From Rhodobacteraceae bacterium QY30 (GTDB lineage: Bacteria; Pseudomonadota; Alphaproteobacteria; Rhodobacterales; Rhodobacteraceae): DNA of 64,000 nucleotides. Location: contig CP023454.1 in NCBI GenBank assembly GCA_002356635.1, forward strand, positions 1,054,001 to 1,118,000. The letters are read 5' to 3'. Made by a program: the position numbers and the translations under genes. Position 1 is the stretch's first letter, and every line of letters begins with the position of its first letter. Under the pieces are notes generated by a model. That model was given only the letters and a program-made list of their open reading frames with translations. It did not search any database and had not been told where the DNA came from. Positions 19,573 through 27,415 of the stretch are shown here, in pieces.

Positions 19573-19616
19573 CGGGGGGCCAGCCCCCCGCACCCCCCGG
19601 GATATTTGTGCCAAGC
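19573..19616. repeat. G/C palindrome plus GGGATATTTGTG element
   Basis: Between fhs and the chorismate mutase gene lies CGGGGGGC-CA-GCCCCCCG, a perfect 8-bp stem, followed by CACCCCCCGGGATATTTGTG. Very similar intergenic sequences are, from memory, widespread in Rhodobacteraceae genomes. Only one copy is in this window, so the repeat status is prior knowledge rather than observation. The stem lacks a T run, so it is not a clear terminator. Confidence 0.45.
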
Positions 19617-19688
19617 TGAAAGGGCCGGGGCGTTTCCAAGGGGAGGCGCATCGGCTAGAGAGGCGGCGCGGATTTTTCGGAGAGAGAC

Positions 19689-20015
19689 ATGCGTTTGCCC
19701 GGCGATTGCACGACCATGGCGGAGCTTCGGGCCGAGATCGACCGGGTCGATGCGGCGCTGGTGGCGCTTCTGGCCGAGCGGGCGGGCTATATCGACCGGG
19801 CGGCCGAGCTGAAGGCGGCGCTCGGCTGGCCGGCGCGGATCGGCCCGCGGGTCGAGGAAGTGGTGGCGCATGTGCGGGCGGAGGCCGAGGCGCGCGGCCT
19901 GCCGGCGGAGTTGCTGGCGGGGTTCTGGCGGCAACTGGTCGACTGGTCGATCGCGCGCGAGGAGGCGATCCTGGGGCCGGATCCGGCGGCGGATCCGGGC
20001 CCGGGGCCAGGCTAG
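19689..20015 (+). CDS. Chorismate mutase, AroQ type
   Basis: A 108-residue single-domain enzyme converting chorismate to prephenate for Phe/Tyr synthesis. The all-helical AroQ pattern is visible: AELRAEIDRVDAALVALLAERAGYIDRAAELK in helix 1, the middle ARIGPRVEEVVAHVRAEAEARGL, and WRQLVDWSIAREEAIL in helix 3. A Gly/Pro-rich tail follows. An internal ATG at 19716 would give a shorter version. It sits inside the fhs-folD operon, an unusual link between aromatic amino-acid and one-carbon genes; the helix content alone would also fit a pathway-unrelated isochorismate-type lyase. Confidence 0.82.
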   Translation: MRLPGDCTTMAELRAEIDRVDAALVALLAERAGYIDRAAELKAALGWPARIGPRVEEVVAHVRAEAEARGLPAELLAGFWRQLVDWSIAREEAILGPDPAADPGPGPG

Positions 20016-20050
20016 GCCCTGCGGGGGCCAGAGACGGCGGAAGGACGGCG

Positions 20051-20944
20051 ATGGCTGCGACCCTGATTGACGGCAAGGCGATCGCCGCGGCGATGCAGGC
20101 CCGCACCCGGGCCGAGGCGGCGGCGCTGGCGGCCGAGGGCTGGGGGCCGCGGCTGGTCTCGGTTTCGGTGGGGGATGTGGCGGCGGCCGAGCTTTACGTC
20201 CGCAACCAGAGCCGCCAAGCGAGCGCCGCCGGGGTCGAGTTCGAGGCCCGCAACTATCCCGCCTCGACCAGCCTTGAACAGCTGACCGGCATCCTGCAGG
20301 GGCTGAATGCCGATCCGCGGGTGCATGGAATCATCATCCAGCGGCCGCTGCCGGTGCATATCCCCGTGAAGGCGCTGCAGACCGCCATCCATCCGCTGAA
20401 GGATGTCGAGGGCATGCATCCGGCCTCGATCGGGCGGATCGTCTACAATGACCTGGGGCTTGGTCCCTGCACCGCCGTGGCGGCGGTCGAGATCCTGAAG
20501 TCGCTGCCGCTGATCATCGAGGGGCTGGATGTCTGCGTCATCGGCCACAGCGAGATCGTCGGCAAGCCGATCGCCTTCCTGATGATGGGACTGGGGGCGA
20601 CCGTGACGGTCTGCCACCACATGACCCGGCAGGTGGCGGTGCACAGCCGCGCGGCCGATGCGGTCTTTGTCGCGGTCGGGCGGCCGGGGCTGGTGACCGG
20701 GGCGATGCTGAAGCCGGGCGCGGCGCTGATCGACATCGGCATCAACCGGGTGGCGGGGCCGGACGGCACGACGCGGGTCGTGGGGGATGCGGAGTTCGAC
20801 AGCTGCGCCGCGACCGCGGGCTGGATCACGCCGGTCCCGGGCGGGGTCGGGCCGGTGACGGTGGCGGTGCTGATGCAGAACGCCGTCAGCGCGGCCGCCG
20901 CGCAGCGCAACCAGTATCGCGCCGCCTTCGCGGCGGCGGAATAA
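20051..20944 (+). CDS. FolD paralog with replaced active-site residues
   Basis: A 297-residue protein with the full FolD fold, but several catalytic positions differ from the adjacent FolD. The lysine of the YVxxK motif, essential for cyclohydrolase activity in characterised FolD enzymes, is Gln53. The VQLPLP motif is IQRPLP (Gln97 kept, Leu to Arg98). KDVDG is KDVEG (Asp to Glu120). The cofactor motif GRSxIVGKP is GHSEIVGKP (His166). PVPGGVGP near the C-terminus is intact. It may be a dehydrogenase without cyclohydrolase activity, use another cofactor, or act on a different folate. AAGGACGGCG precedes the ATG. It lies directly between the chorismate mutase gene and canonical folD. Confidence 0.85.
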   Translation: MAATLIDGKAIAAAMQARTRAEAAALAAEGWGPRLVSVSVGDVAAAELYVRNQSRQASAAGVEFEARNYPASTSLEQLTGILQGLNADPRVHGIIIQRPLPVHIPVKALQTAIHPLKDVEGMHPASIGRIVYNDLGLGPCTAVAAVEILKSLPLIIEGLDVCVIGHSEIVGKPIAFLMMGLGATVTVCHHMTRQVAVHSRAADAVFVAVGRPGLVTGAMLKPGAALIDIGINRVAGPDGTTRVVGDAEFDSCAATAGWITPVPGGVGPVTVAVLMQNAVSAAAAQRNQYRAAFAAAE

Positions 20945-20967
20945 CCATGAGGATGGGGAGAGACCAG

Positions 20968-21861
20968 ATGACGGCACGGGTGATCGACGGCAAGGCCTTT
21001 GCGGCACGGATCCGCGAAGAGGTGGCAGGCCATGTGGCGCGGCTGAAGGCCGAGCACGGGCTGCAGCCCGGTCTGGCGGTGGTGCTGGTGGGCGAGGATC
21101 CGGCAAGCCAGGTCTATGTCGGGTCGAAGGGCAAGCAGACGGTCGAGGCGGGAATGGCCTCTTTCGAACACAAGCTGCCCGCCGAGACGTCCGAGAAGGA
21201 CCTGCTGGCGGTGATCGACCGGCTGAATGCCGATCCGAAAGTTCACGGCATTCTCGTGCAGTTGCCGCTGCCTCCTCATCTGAACTCGGATCTGGTGATC
21301 AACCGGATCGACCCGGCGAAAGACGTCGACGGGTTTCACATTTCGAACGTCGGGCTTCTGGGAACGGGACAGAAGTCGATGGTGCCCTGCACGCCCCTGG
21401 GCTGCCTGATGCTGCTGCGTGACCTGCACGGCAGCCTCTCGGGGCTGAATGCCGTGGTGGTGGGGCGGTCGAACATCGTCGGCAAGCCGATGGCGCAGCT
21501 TCTGCTGGGCGACAGCGCCACGGTGACCATCGCGCACAGCCGCACGAAGAACCTGGCCGAGGTCTGCCGCGGCGCCGATATCCTGGTCGCCGCCGTGGGC
21601 CGTCCCGAGATGATCCCCGGCGACTGGGTGAAGCCGGGCGCCACCGTGATCGACGTCGGCATCAACCGCATCACCACGCCCGAGGGCAAGACCCGGCTGG
21701 TGGGCGACGTCGACTACGAAAGCGCCGCCCGGGTCGCCGGCGCCATCACCCCCGTCCCCGGCGGCGTCGGCCCGATGACCATCGCCTGTCTCCTGGCCAA
21801 TACCCTCACCGCCGCCTGCCGCGCCAATGGCCTGCCAGAGCCAAAAGGGCTGACGGCCTGA
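20968..21861 (+). CDS. folD: Bifunctional methylene-THF dehydrogenase / methenyl-THF cyclohydrolase
   Basis: Canonical FolD, 297 residues, interconverting 5,10-methylene-THF, 5,10-methenyl-THF and 10-formyl-THF with NADP. Key residues are all present: Tyr50 and Lys54 in YVGSK, Gln98 in VQLPLP, Asp121 in KDVDG, the cofactor motif GRSNIVGKP, and PVPGGVGP. The start at 20968 follows GGGGAGA; an upstream in-frame ATG at 20947 is less well spaced. It is the last gene of the fhs operon and abuts pdeM tail to tail with no gap. Confidence 0.96.
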   Translation: MTARVIDGKAFAARIREEVAGHVARLKAEHGLQPGLAVVLVGEDPASQVYVGSKGKQTVEAGMASFEHKLPAETSEKDLLAVIDRLNADPKVHGILVQLPLPPHLNSDLVINRIDPAKDVDGFHISNVGLLGTGQKSMVPCTPLGCLMLLRDLHGSLSGLNAVVVGRSNIVGKPMAQLLLGDSATVTIAHSRTKNLAEVCRGADILVAAVGRPEMIPGDWVKPGATVIDVGINRITTPEGKTRLVGDVDYESAARVAGAITPVPGGVGPMTIACLLANTLTAACRANGLPEPKGLTA

Positions 21862-22524
21862 TCAGCCCTTGCCACCCGGCCGCGACAGCGGAACCGGGTG
21901 GCAGGCCTGGCCGGTCAGAATCGCGATCCCGGCACCGTCCATGAGCGATGCCAGCACCGGGTCCGCACTGGACAGTCCCCCGGTATAGGCCCCATAGGCA
22001 GGCAGGATCACACGGCTTCGGGCCACCAGAAAGCAGCGGCGGGACTGGCCGGCCAGACGGAGCTTCGGGTGATAATGGCCCGAAACCTCGGCCTGTGCCG
22101 ACGCGGATGCGATGTGGCGGAAGGTCAGGGGGCCATGCCGAAGCTCGGGCATGTGGTGCCCCGCGCAGGTCATGGCTGCGGGATCGTGGTTGCCTGCGAT
22201 CCAGGTCCAGTCGCGTCCCTTGGCCATCCGGGCGATCCAGTCAATCTCGTCCCCGTCGAGTTCGACGGCATTGTCATCGAAGCCGTCGCCCACGCAGACC
22301 ACCCGGGCGGCATCGCAGGCGGCCAGATCGGCCTCCAGCCGGGCCAGGGTTTCGGCGCCTTCATAAGGTGGCAGCAGCGGACCACCGCGCCGGGCCATCC
22401 GTTCCGACTTGCCCAGATGCAGGTCGGCCACCGCCAGAAGGCGTTCCGCGGGCCACCAGAGGGCGCCGGAGGGCAGGGCGACAAGAGCCGCGCCGCCGAA
22501 GGTGAAGGCATATCCGCCGCGCAT
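21862..22524 (-). CDS. pdeM: Ligase-associated endonuclease PdeM (metallophosphoesterase)
   Basis: Calcineurin-type phosphoesterase of the ligase-associated DNA damage response group. The five metal motifs are seen in order: ADLHLGKS, VGDGFDDN, AGNHD, SGHYH and the preceding RHGPL region. The track to 22608 would overlap the helicase stop by 17 bases; homologs start near MRGGYAFTFGG at 22524, so I use that ATG (220 residues), although its ribosome site is weak. It lies downstream of the Lhr-type helicase, its usual partner. Start uncertain, identity secure. Confidence 0.85.
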   Translation of the reverse strand: MRGGYAFTFGGAALVALPSGALWWPAERLLAVADLHLGKSERMARRGGPLLPPYEGAETLARLEADLAACDAARVVCVGDGFDDNAVELDGDEIDWIARMAKGRDWTWIAGNHDPAAMTCAGHHMPELRHGPLTFRHIASASAQAEVSGHYHPKLRLAGQSRRCFLVARSRVILPAYGAYTGGLSSADPVLASLMDGAGIAILTGQACHPVPLSRPGGKG

Positions 22525-22591
22525 GATCCCGCAGGAGAAGGCGCGCCACCCGCCGCGGCGCAAGTCCAGATGCGGCATCGGCGAGGTGCTG

Positions 22592-25006
22592 TCAATCGTG
22601 CGCCGCACTTTCCAGTCCGGCCTCGGCCATCAGCCGCCGCGCGGTTTCGGCCAGCAGGCGTTCGCGTCCTGCGCCTTCGACCGAGACGGTGCCGATTTCA
22701 AGCGTCATCGGTGCGGCAAGTGGGCTGATCCGGGGCAGGGACACATGATCGATCCGGCCCGCCACGCGGACCATCATCGCCTCGATCCGGGAAAAGTCCA
22801 CAAGCCCGCGCATCGCCTCTTCGCGCGTGACCTGCATCAGCAGGTGGTCGGGATCATGGCGCAAAAGCGTGTCGTAAAGGATGTCGGTGGAAAAGGTGGC
22901 CTGCCGCCCGGACTTGCGCATTCCGGGGTGGTTGCGTTCTATCAGTCCCGCGATGATCGCGACATTGCGGAAGGTGCGCTTCATCACCGTATTCGCCGAA
23001 AGCCAGCCCGAAAGCGCCGCACGAAGCCCCGCCAGATCGAACAGCGGGCCTGGGTCGCGCACCGGGTCGAGCCCCCAGACCAGAAGGGCGTAATCGGTTG
23101 CGACGAAGCCCAGGGGGTGCAGGCCCTCCTCCTCCATCCGGCGGGTCAGCAGCAAGCCGAGCGTCTGGAGAGCATTGCGCCCGGCGAACCCGTAGACGCA
23201 AAGATAGTGGCGATCTTCGCCCGGGAAGGTTTCGGCCAGCAGCCGGTGGGCCCGGGGCAGTTGGGACACCTCGCGCTGCAAGGACAGCCAGCGGGCGGTG
23301 TGGGCGGGCAGATCAGGCCAGCTGTCCTGTCCAAGGATGCGCAGGATCCGGTCGGAAAGCTGGGTCGAGGTGGAAAACTTGGTGCCGCCATAGACCGCGA
23401 TCTTGGGCGTGCGGCCCGGGTCGCGGCTGACCTCGACCGTCAGTTCGCGCAAGGATTCGTAGCGCACGATCTGTCCGCCGATCAGGAACGTGTCGCCGGG
23501 GGTGAGAGAAGCCGCGAACCATTCTTCGACCTCGCCCAAGGGCATGCCGCCGCGACCGCGCATCCGGACCTTCAACATGTCGGTATCGACGATGGTGCCC
23601 AGGTTCATGCGGATCGCCCGTGCCGCCCGGGGATCGCGGAGCGTCCAGCGGTCGTCACGCAGCATCAGCCGCCGCCAGCGGTCATAGGCGCGCAGCGCAT
23701 AGCCGCCCGTGGCGCAGAATTCGAGGCAGGCGTCGAAATCGCTGCGGGACAGGGCCGTGTAAGGACCCGCGGTAATGACCTCGGCGTAAAGGTCATCGGC
23801 GCTGAAGGGGCCGGAACAGGCGCGGGCAAGGATGTGCTGGCAGAGCACGTCGCGCGGGCCGGGCCCGCGGGGGTCGCCGTCCAGATCATGATCGCGCACG
23901 GCTTGCAGGGCCGCCTGGCACTCGACGACCTCGAACCGGTTTGCGGGAACCAGAAGCGCCTTCGAAGGTGCATTGTAGCGGTGGTTTGCGCGCCCGATCC
24001 GCTGGACCAGGCGCTTGACGTTCTTCGGCGCGCCGACCTGGATCACCAGATCGACATCGCCCCAGTCGATGCCCAGGTCCAGCGAGCCGGTGCAGACGAT
24101 GGCGCGCAGCTCTCCCGCCACCATCGCCGCCTCGACCCGTTCACGCTGTTCGCGCGACAGGCTGCCGTGGTGGATGCCGATGGGCAGCGCGTCCTCATTC
24201 GCCAGCCAGAGGTCGCGGAAGAAGATCTCGGCCTGGGCGCGGGTGTTGTGGAAGATCAGCGTGGTGCGGTGCCGGCGCACCTGATCGAGGATCGCCGGAA
24301 TGGCATAGCGGCCACCGCCCCCCGCCCAGGGCGGTGGCGCATCGGTTTCCAGCATCGCGATGTCCGGGTCGGGGCCGGGATCGGCATGGACGATGCGGCA
24401 GGAATCGGGGTTCCGGGCCAGGAAGCGGGCGATGGCCGCCGGATCCTCGACCGTCGCGGACAGGCCGACGCGGCGCAGGCCGGGGGCCAGCGTCGACAGG
24501 CGCGACAGGCACAGCATCAGCTGATCGCCCCGCTTGCTTTCGGCCAGGGCGTGGATCTCGTCCACGATGACGCGGGACAGCCCGGCGAAAATCCGGGGTG
24601 CGTCTTCGTAGGACAAGAGCAGCGCCAGCGACTCGGGCGTTGTCAGAAGGATTTGCGGCGGATCGGCGCGCTGACGACGGCGCTGGGTGGCGCCGGTGTC
24701 GCCGGTGCGATCCTCGACCCGGATGGGCAGAGCCATTTCGGCGATCGGGGTCATCAGGTTGCGGCGGATGTCGGCCGCCAAGGCTTTCAGGGGCGAAATG
24801 TAAAGCGTATGAAGGCCCGGGCGCGGATCCCGCGCCAGTTCGGCCAGCGTCGGCAGGAACCCGGCCAGCGTCTTGCCGCCCCCCGTAGGTGCCACCAGCA
24901 GCAAGGCGGGATCGGCGGCGGCGTCGAGCATCGCCTGCTGATGCGGGTGAAGGGACCAGCCCCTGCGGGCGAACCAATCGGAGAATGGCGGCGGAAGGGA
25001 CGGCAT
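22592..25006 (-). CDS. Ligase-associated DEXH-box helicase (Lhr-type)
   Basis: An 804-residue superfamily 2 helicase of the Lhr-like, ligase-associated type. From the N-terminus: Q-motif-like HPHQQAMLDA, Walker A APTGGGKT at about 39-46, SPLKALAADIRRNL, LLTTPESLALLL, DEIH, then GLSATV, TLIFHNTRAQAE, HHGSLSREQRERVE, IGRANHR, followed by a large C-terminal domain. The start MPSLPPPFSDW at 25006 fits homologs; the much longer upstream reading is out of the family range. With pdeM it makes half of the usual four-gene set; DNA ligase and exonuclease are not in the window. Confidence 0.92.
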   Translation of the reverse strand: MPSLPPPFSDWFARRGWSLHPHQQAMLDAAADPALLLVAPTGGGKTLAGFLPTLAELARDPRPGLHTLYISPLKALAADIRRNLMTPIAEMALPIRVEDRTGDTGATQRRRQRADPPQILLTTPESLALLLSYEDAPRIFAGLSRVIVDEIHALAESKRGDQLMLCLSRLSTLAPGLRRVGLSATVEDPAAIARFLARNPDSCRIVHADPGPDPDIAMLETDAPPPWAGGGGRYAIPAILDQVRRHRTTLIFHNTRAQAEIFFRDLWLANEDALPIGIHHGSLSREQRERVEAAMVAGELRAIVCTGSLDLGIDWGDVDLVIQVGAPKNVKRLVQRIGRANHRYNAPSKALLVPANRFEVVECQAALQAVRDHDLDGDPRGPGPRDVLCQHILARACSGPFSADDLYAEVITAGPYTALSRSDFDACLEFCATGGYALRAYDRWRRLMLRDDRWTLRDPRAARAIRMNLGTIVDTDMLKVRMRGRGGMPLGEVEEWFAASLTPGDTFLIGGQIVRYESLRELTVEVSRDPGRTPKIAVYGGTKFSTSTQLSDRILRILGQDSWPDLPAHTARWLSLQREVSQLPRAHRLLAETFPGEDRHYLCVYGFAGRNALQTLGLLLTRRMEEEGLHPLGFVATDYALLVWGLDPVRDPGPLFDLAGLRAALSGWLSANTVMKRTFRNVAIIAGLIERNHPGMRKSGRQATFSTDILYDTLLRHDPDHLLMQVTREEAMRGLVDFSRIEAMMVRVAGRIDHVSLPRISPLAAPMTLEIGTVSVEGAGRERLLAETARRLMAEAGLESAAHD

Positions 25007-25185
25007 GATCCCCAATCTAGGGATCCATCGGGGATCGGAAAACCCCCGGGGGCGCGGTGGATCCCGCGTTTCGGGTCGACGGTTCCGACGGGGAAGTTTC
25101 GGGCCAGGAAGACGAGGGGTCACCGAGGCTGGCCGTCTTCCTTGATCCAATGCCGCCACCCCAGGACGGCGCTGGGGCAGGTGCG

Positions 25186-26001
25186 TTAATGCAGGGCGCG
25201 GCCCCGCGCGGCCGTCAGGACCTGGCGGATCGCGTTCGGCGGCGTCAGGCTTGCGCCCGTCAACGCCGCGTCGAAGGCGCATTCCACCTCCTTGACCAGG
25301 GCGGCCATCACCCCTTCGGAAAGTTGCGGCACGATCTGGGTGCTTTGGTCGGGCAGGTCGGCGCCACCGGCCAGCTGGTTGCGGCCCCCGTCGATGACGT
25401 TCAGCAGCCGCCGCTCCTCGATCCCCTGGGCCTGGGCCCAGTCCAGCGCCAGGCGGGTCATCGCGGTGGAGGAGGCCGCAAGGAAATCCTTCATCACCTT
25501 GGCCGCCATGGCAGAGCCGAAGCCCCCCATCCGCTCGGTCGAGGTGGCCAGCGGGGCGAGCACCGGCTCCAGCGCCGCGACGACATCGCCTGGTCCGCCC
25601 AGAAGCATCGTCAGCGCGCCGCGCTGCGCCATGCGCATGGTCCCCGACCAGGGCGCGTCGATCAGCGTGATATGGGCCTTGATCCGGCCCCGAAGCGCCT
25701 TGACGAAGCGCGGGGGCAAGGTGGCCGCGATCACGATGGTTTCCAGGTCCGGCGCGGTCTTGGCGAAGGCGGGTCCGTCCAGCAGGATCTCCTCGCATTC
25801 AAGAAGGTCGTCGGTGCAGACGAACAGCGTGCGCAATCCCCGGCGGAAGCTATCCGCATCATGGGTCACCGCGTGGCCTTCGGCCCCGACGGCCAGGGCG
25901 CGCGGATGATAGGCGCGGGCGTGGATACCTTCGTCGCGCCACAGCCCCAGCCAGGCAGTCGCAAGGCGCATGTTTCCGGCAAGGCCGAGTCCCTTCATCA
26001 T
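25186..26001 (-). CDS. NAD(P)-dependent beta-hydroxyacid dehydrogenase-like protein
   Basis: A 271-residue protein resembling 3-hydroxyisobutyrate/6-phosphogluconate dehydrogenase-type enzymes. An N-terminal nucleotide fold with GLGLAGN (GxGxxG) is followed by AHITLIDAPWSGTMRMAQRGALTMLLGG, which matches the substrate-loop motif, and GGFGSAMAAKVMKDFLAA, where the Lys before the helix corresponds to the catalytic Lys. The usual Asn-Asn after it is replaced by MKD, so activity may differ. It follows the AAA ATPase gene on the same strand by 13 bases. Confidence 0.75.
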   Translation of the reverse strand: MMKGLGLAGNMRLATAWLGLWRDEGIHARAYHPRALAVGAEGHAVTHDADSFRRGLRTLFVCTDDLLECEEILLDGPAFAKTAPDLETIVIAATLPPRFVKALRGRIKAHITLIDAPWSGTMRMAQRGALTMLLGGPGDVVAALEPVLAPLATSTERMGGFGSAMAAKVMKDFLAASSTAMTRLALDWAQAQGIEERRLLNVIDGGRNQLAGGADLPDQSTQIVPQLSEGVMAALVKEVECAFDAALTGASLTPPNAIRQVLTAARGRALH

Positions 26002-26014
26002 CGTGATCGGCCTT

Positions 26015-27334
26015 TCAGTGAATGATTTTTTCTTCGCGCACGAACATGTTGGCCCAGGCGCGGTCGATCAATTCGGGGGTCATCTGGTAAGGAATGCCTT
26101 CGAAATTGCACATCGCTATCATCTGGTCGATCAGGAAGACCGGCTGATAATTGGCATATTCGTTGTTGATGGTCGGGTATTTCACCTTCAGCAGGTGCAC
26201 GAGGCTTTTCTCGTCCAGCGGCATCTTCTTCTTCTTGGCGATCATCGCGAAGATCTTCAGGAAGTTTTCCTGGTTCGGACCGTCGATCTTGATCTTGAAG
26301 AAGATCCGCCGCAGCGCCGCCTTGTCGAAGATCTCGTTCGGGTGGAAGTTGGTCGAGAAGATGACGAGCGTGTCGAAGGGCACTTCGAACTTCTCGCCCG
26401 ATTGCAGGGCCAGAATGTCCTTCGATTCCTCCAGCGGCACGATCCAGCGGTTGACGATCTTCTGTGGCGGCTCGGCCTGGCGGCCAAGGTCGTCGATGAT
26501 GAAGACGCCGCCGGTGGCCTTCAGTTGCAGCGATGCCGTGTAGGTCCGTGCCGTGGGGTTGTAGGTCAGGTCCAGCATGTCGAGCGTCAGTTCGCCGCCG
26601 GTGATCACGGTGGGGCGTTCGCAATAGACATAGCGGTTGTCGAACCGGTTCGAGGACCGGCGCAGGCTGTGGGGATCGTCGACCGAGGCTTCGGCGGCGG
26701 AATGGACGATCGGGTCGTAGACCGTGATCACCTGGCCCGAATATTCGATGGCGCGCGGGATGTAGATCTTGTCCCCCAGCGCATCGCGAATGCCGTTCGA
26801 GATCGAGGACTTGCCGTTGCCCGGCGGGCCATACATCAGGATCGAGCGGCCCGAACCCACGGCCGGCCCCAGGTGGTCCAGCAGGCTGTCGGGCAGGATC
26901 AGGTGGCCCATCGCGCTGGTCAGCTGGTGGCGCGTCATCTGGATGTTGCGGATCGACTGGCGCTTGACCTGTTCGCGGTAGACCATCAGCGGCACCGGCA
27001 TGGCGCCGTAATATTCAGACTGCGCCAGCGCATCGAGGGCGCGCGCCTTGCCTGCGTCCGCCAGCTGATAGCCCATCTCGCCGCCCGAATTGGCGTGCAG
27101 CGTGCCGGTCGCTTCCAGCAACCTCTGGCCCCGAGCCATGTCGATCAGTTCCTGCGTCACGGGAATCGGCAGGGCGATCACGCGGGCGATGTCGGACACG
27201 GTTTCCAGGTTCATGCGGAACATGGTCTTGAGAAGAATGTCCCGCATCATCACCATGGACAGGCCCGTCTCGGCCATGGTTCGGGGTGGGATGGGGGCGA
27301 GGACGTTGCCGACTTGAACGTTCATTTGAGACAA
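26015..27334 (-). CDS. AAA-type ATPase next to the Tad locus
   Basis: A 439-residue ATPase. Walker A GPPGNGKSS is at 169-177, and Walker B GGVFIIDDLGR at about 275, followed by the sensor-like LVIFSTNFHPNEIF and an arginine-finger candidate KAALRRIFFKI. The N-terminal 160 residues carry a conserved region (MRDILLKTMFRMNLETVSDIARVI) unlike MoxR. A similar gene is, from memory, often found beside Tad pilus genes in alphaproteobacteria, but I know of no assigned role. It is divergent from the membrane protein gene at 27416. Confidence 0.82.
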   Translation of the reverse strand: MSQMNVQVGNVLAPIPPRTMAETGLSMVMMRDILLKTMFRMNLETVSDIARVIALPIPVTQELIDMARGQRLLEATGTLHANSGGEMGYQLADAGKARALDALAQSEYYGAMPVPLMVYREQVKRQSIRNIQMTRHQLTSAMGHLILPDSLLDHLGPAVGSGRSILMYGPPGNGKSSISNGIRDALGDKIYIPRAIEYSGQVITVYDPIVHSAAEASVDDPHSLRRSSNRFDNRYVYCERPTVITGGELTLDMLDLTYNPTARTYTASLQLKATGGVFIIDDLGRQAEPPQKIVNRWIVPLEESKDILALQSGEKFEVPFDTLVIFSTNFHPNEIFDKAALRRIFFKIKIDGPNQENFLKIFAMIAKKKKMPLDEKSLVHLLKVKYPTINNEYANYQPVFLIDQMIAMCNFEGIPYQMTPELIDRAWANMFVREEKIIH

Positions 27335-27415
27335 TCTTCCCGAGCGCGCAATTTTGTCCGGATTTCACCCCTCTGACGCCTTGGTGGGCGACGAGACTGG
27401 CGATAGGACGTTTCA

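Noticed and set aside
17852-19651. Minus-strand frame of 599 residues over fhs
   Set aside because: Composition is His/Arg/Asp-rich, a mirror of fhs coding bias in high-GC DNA.
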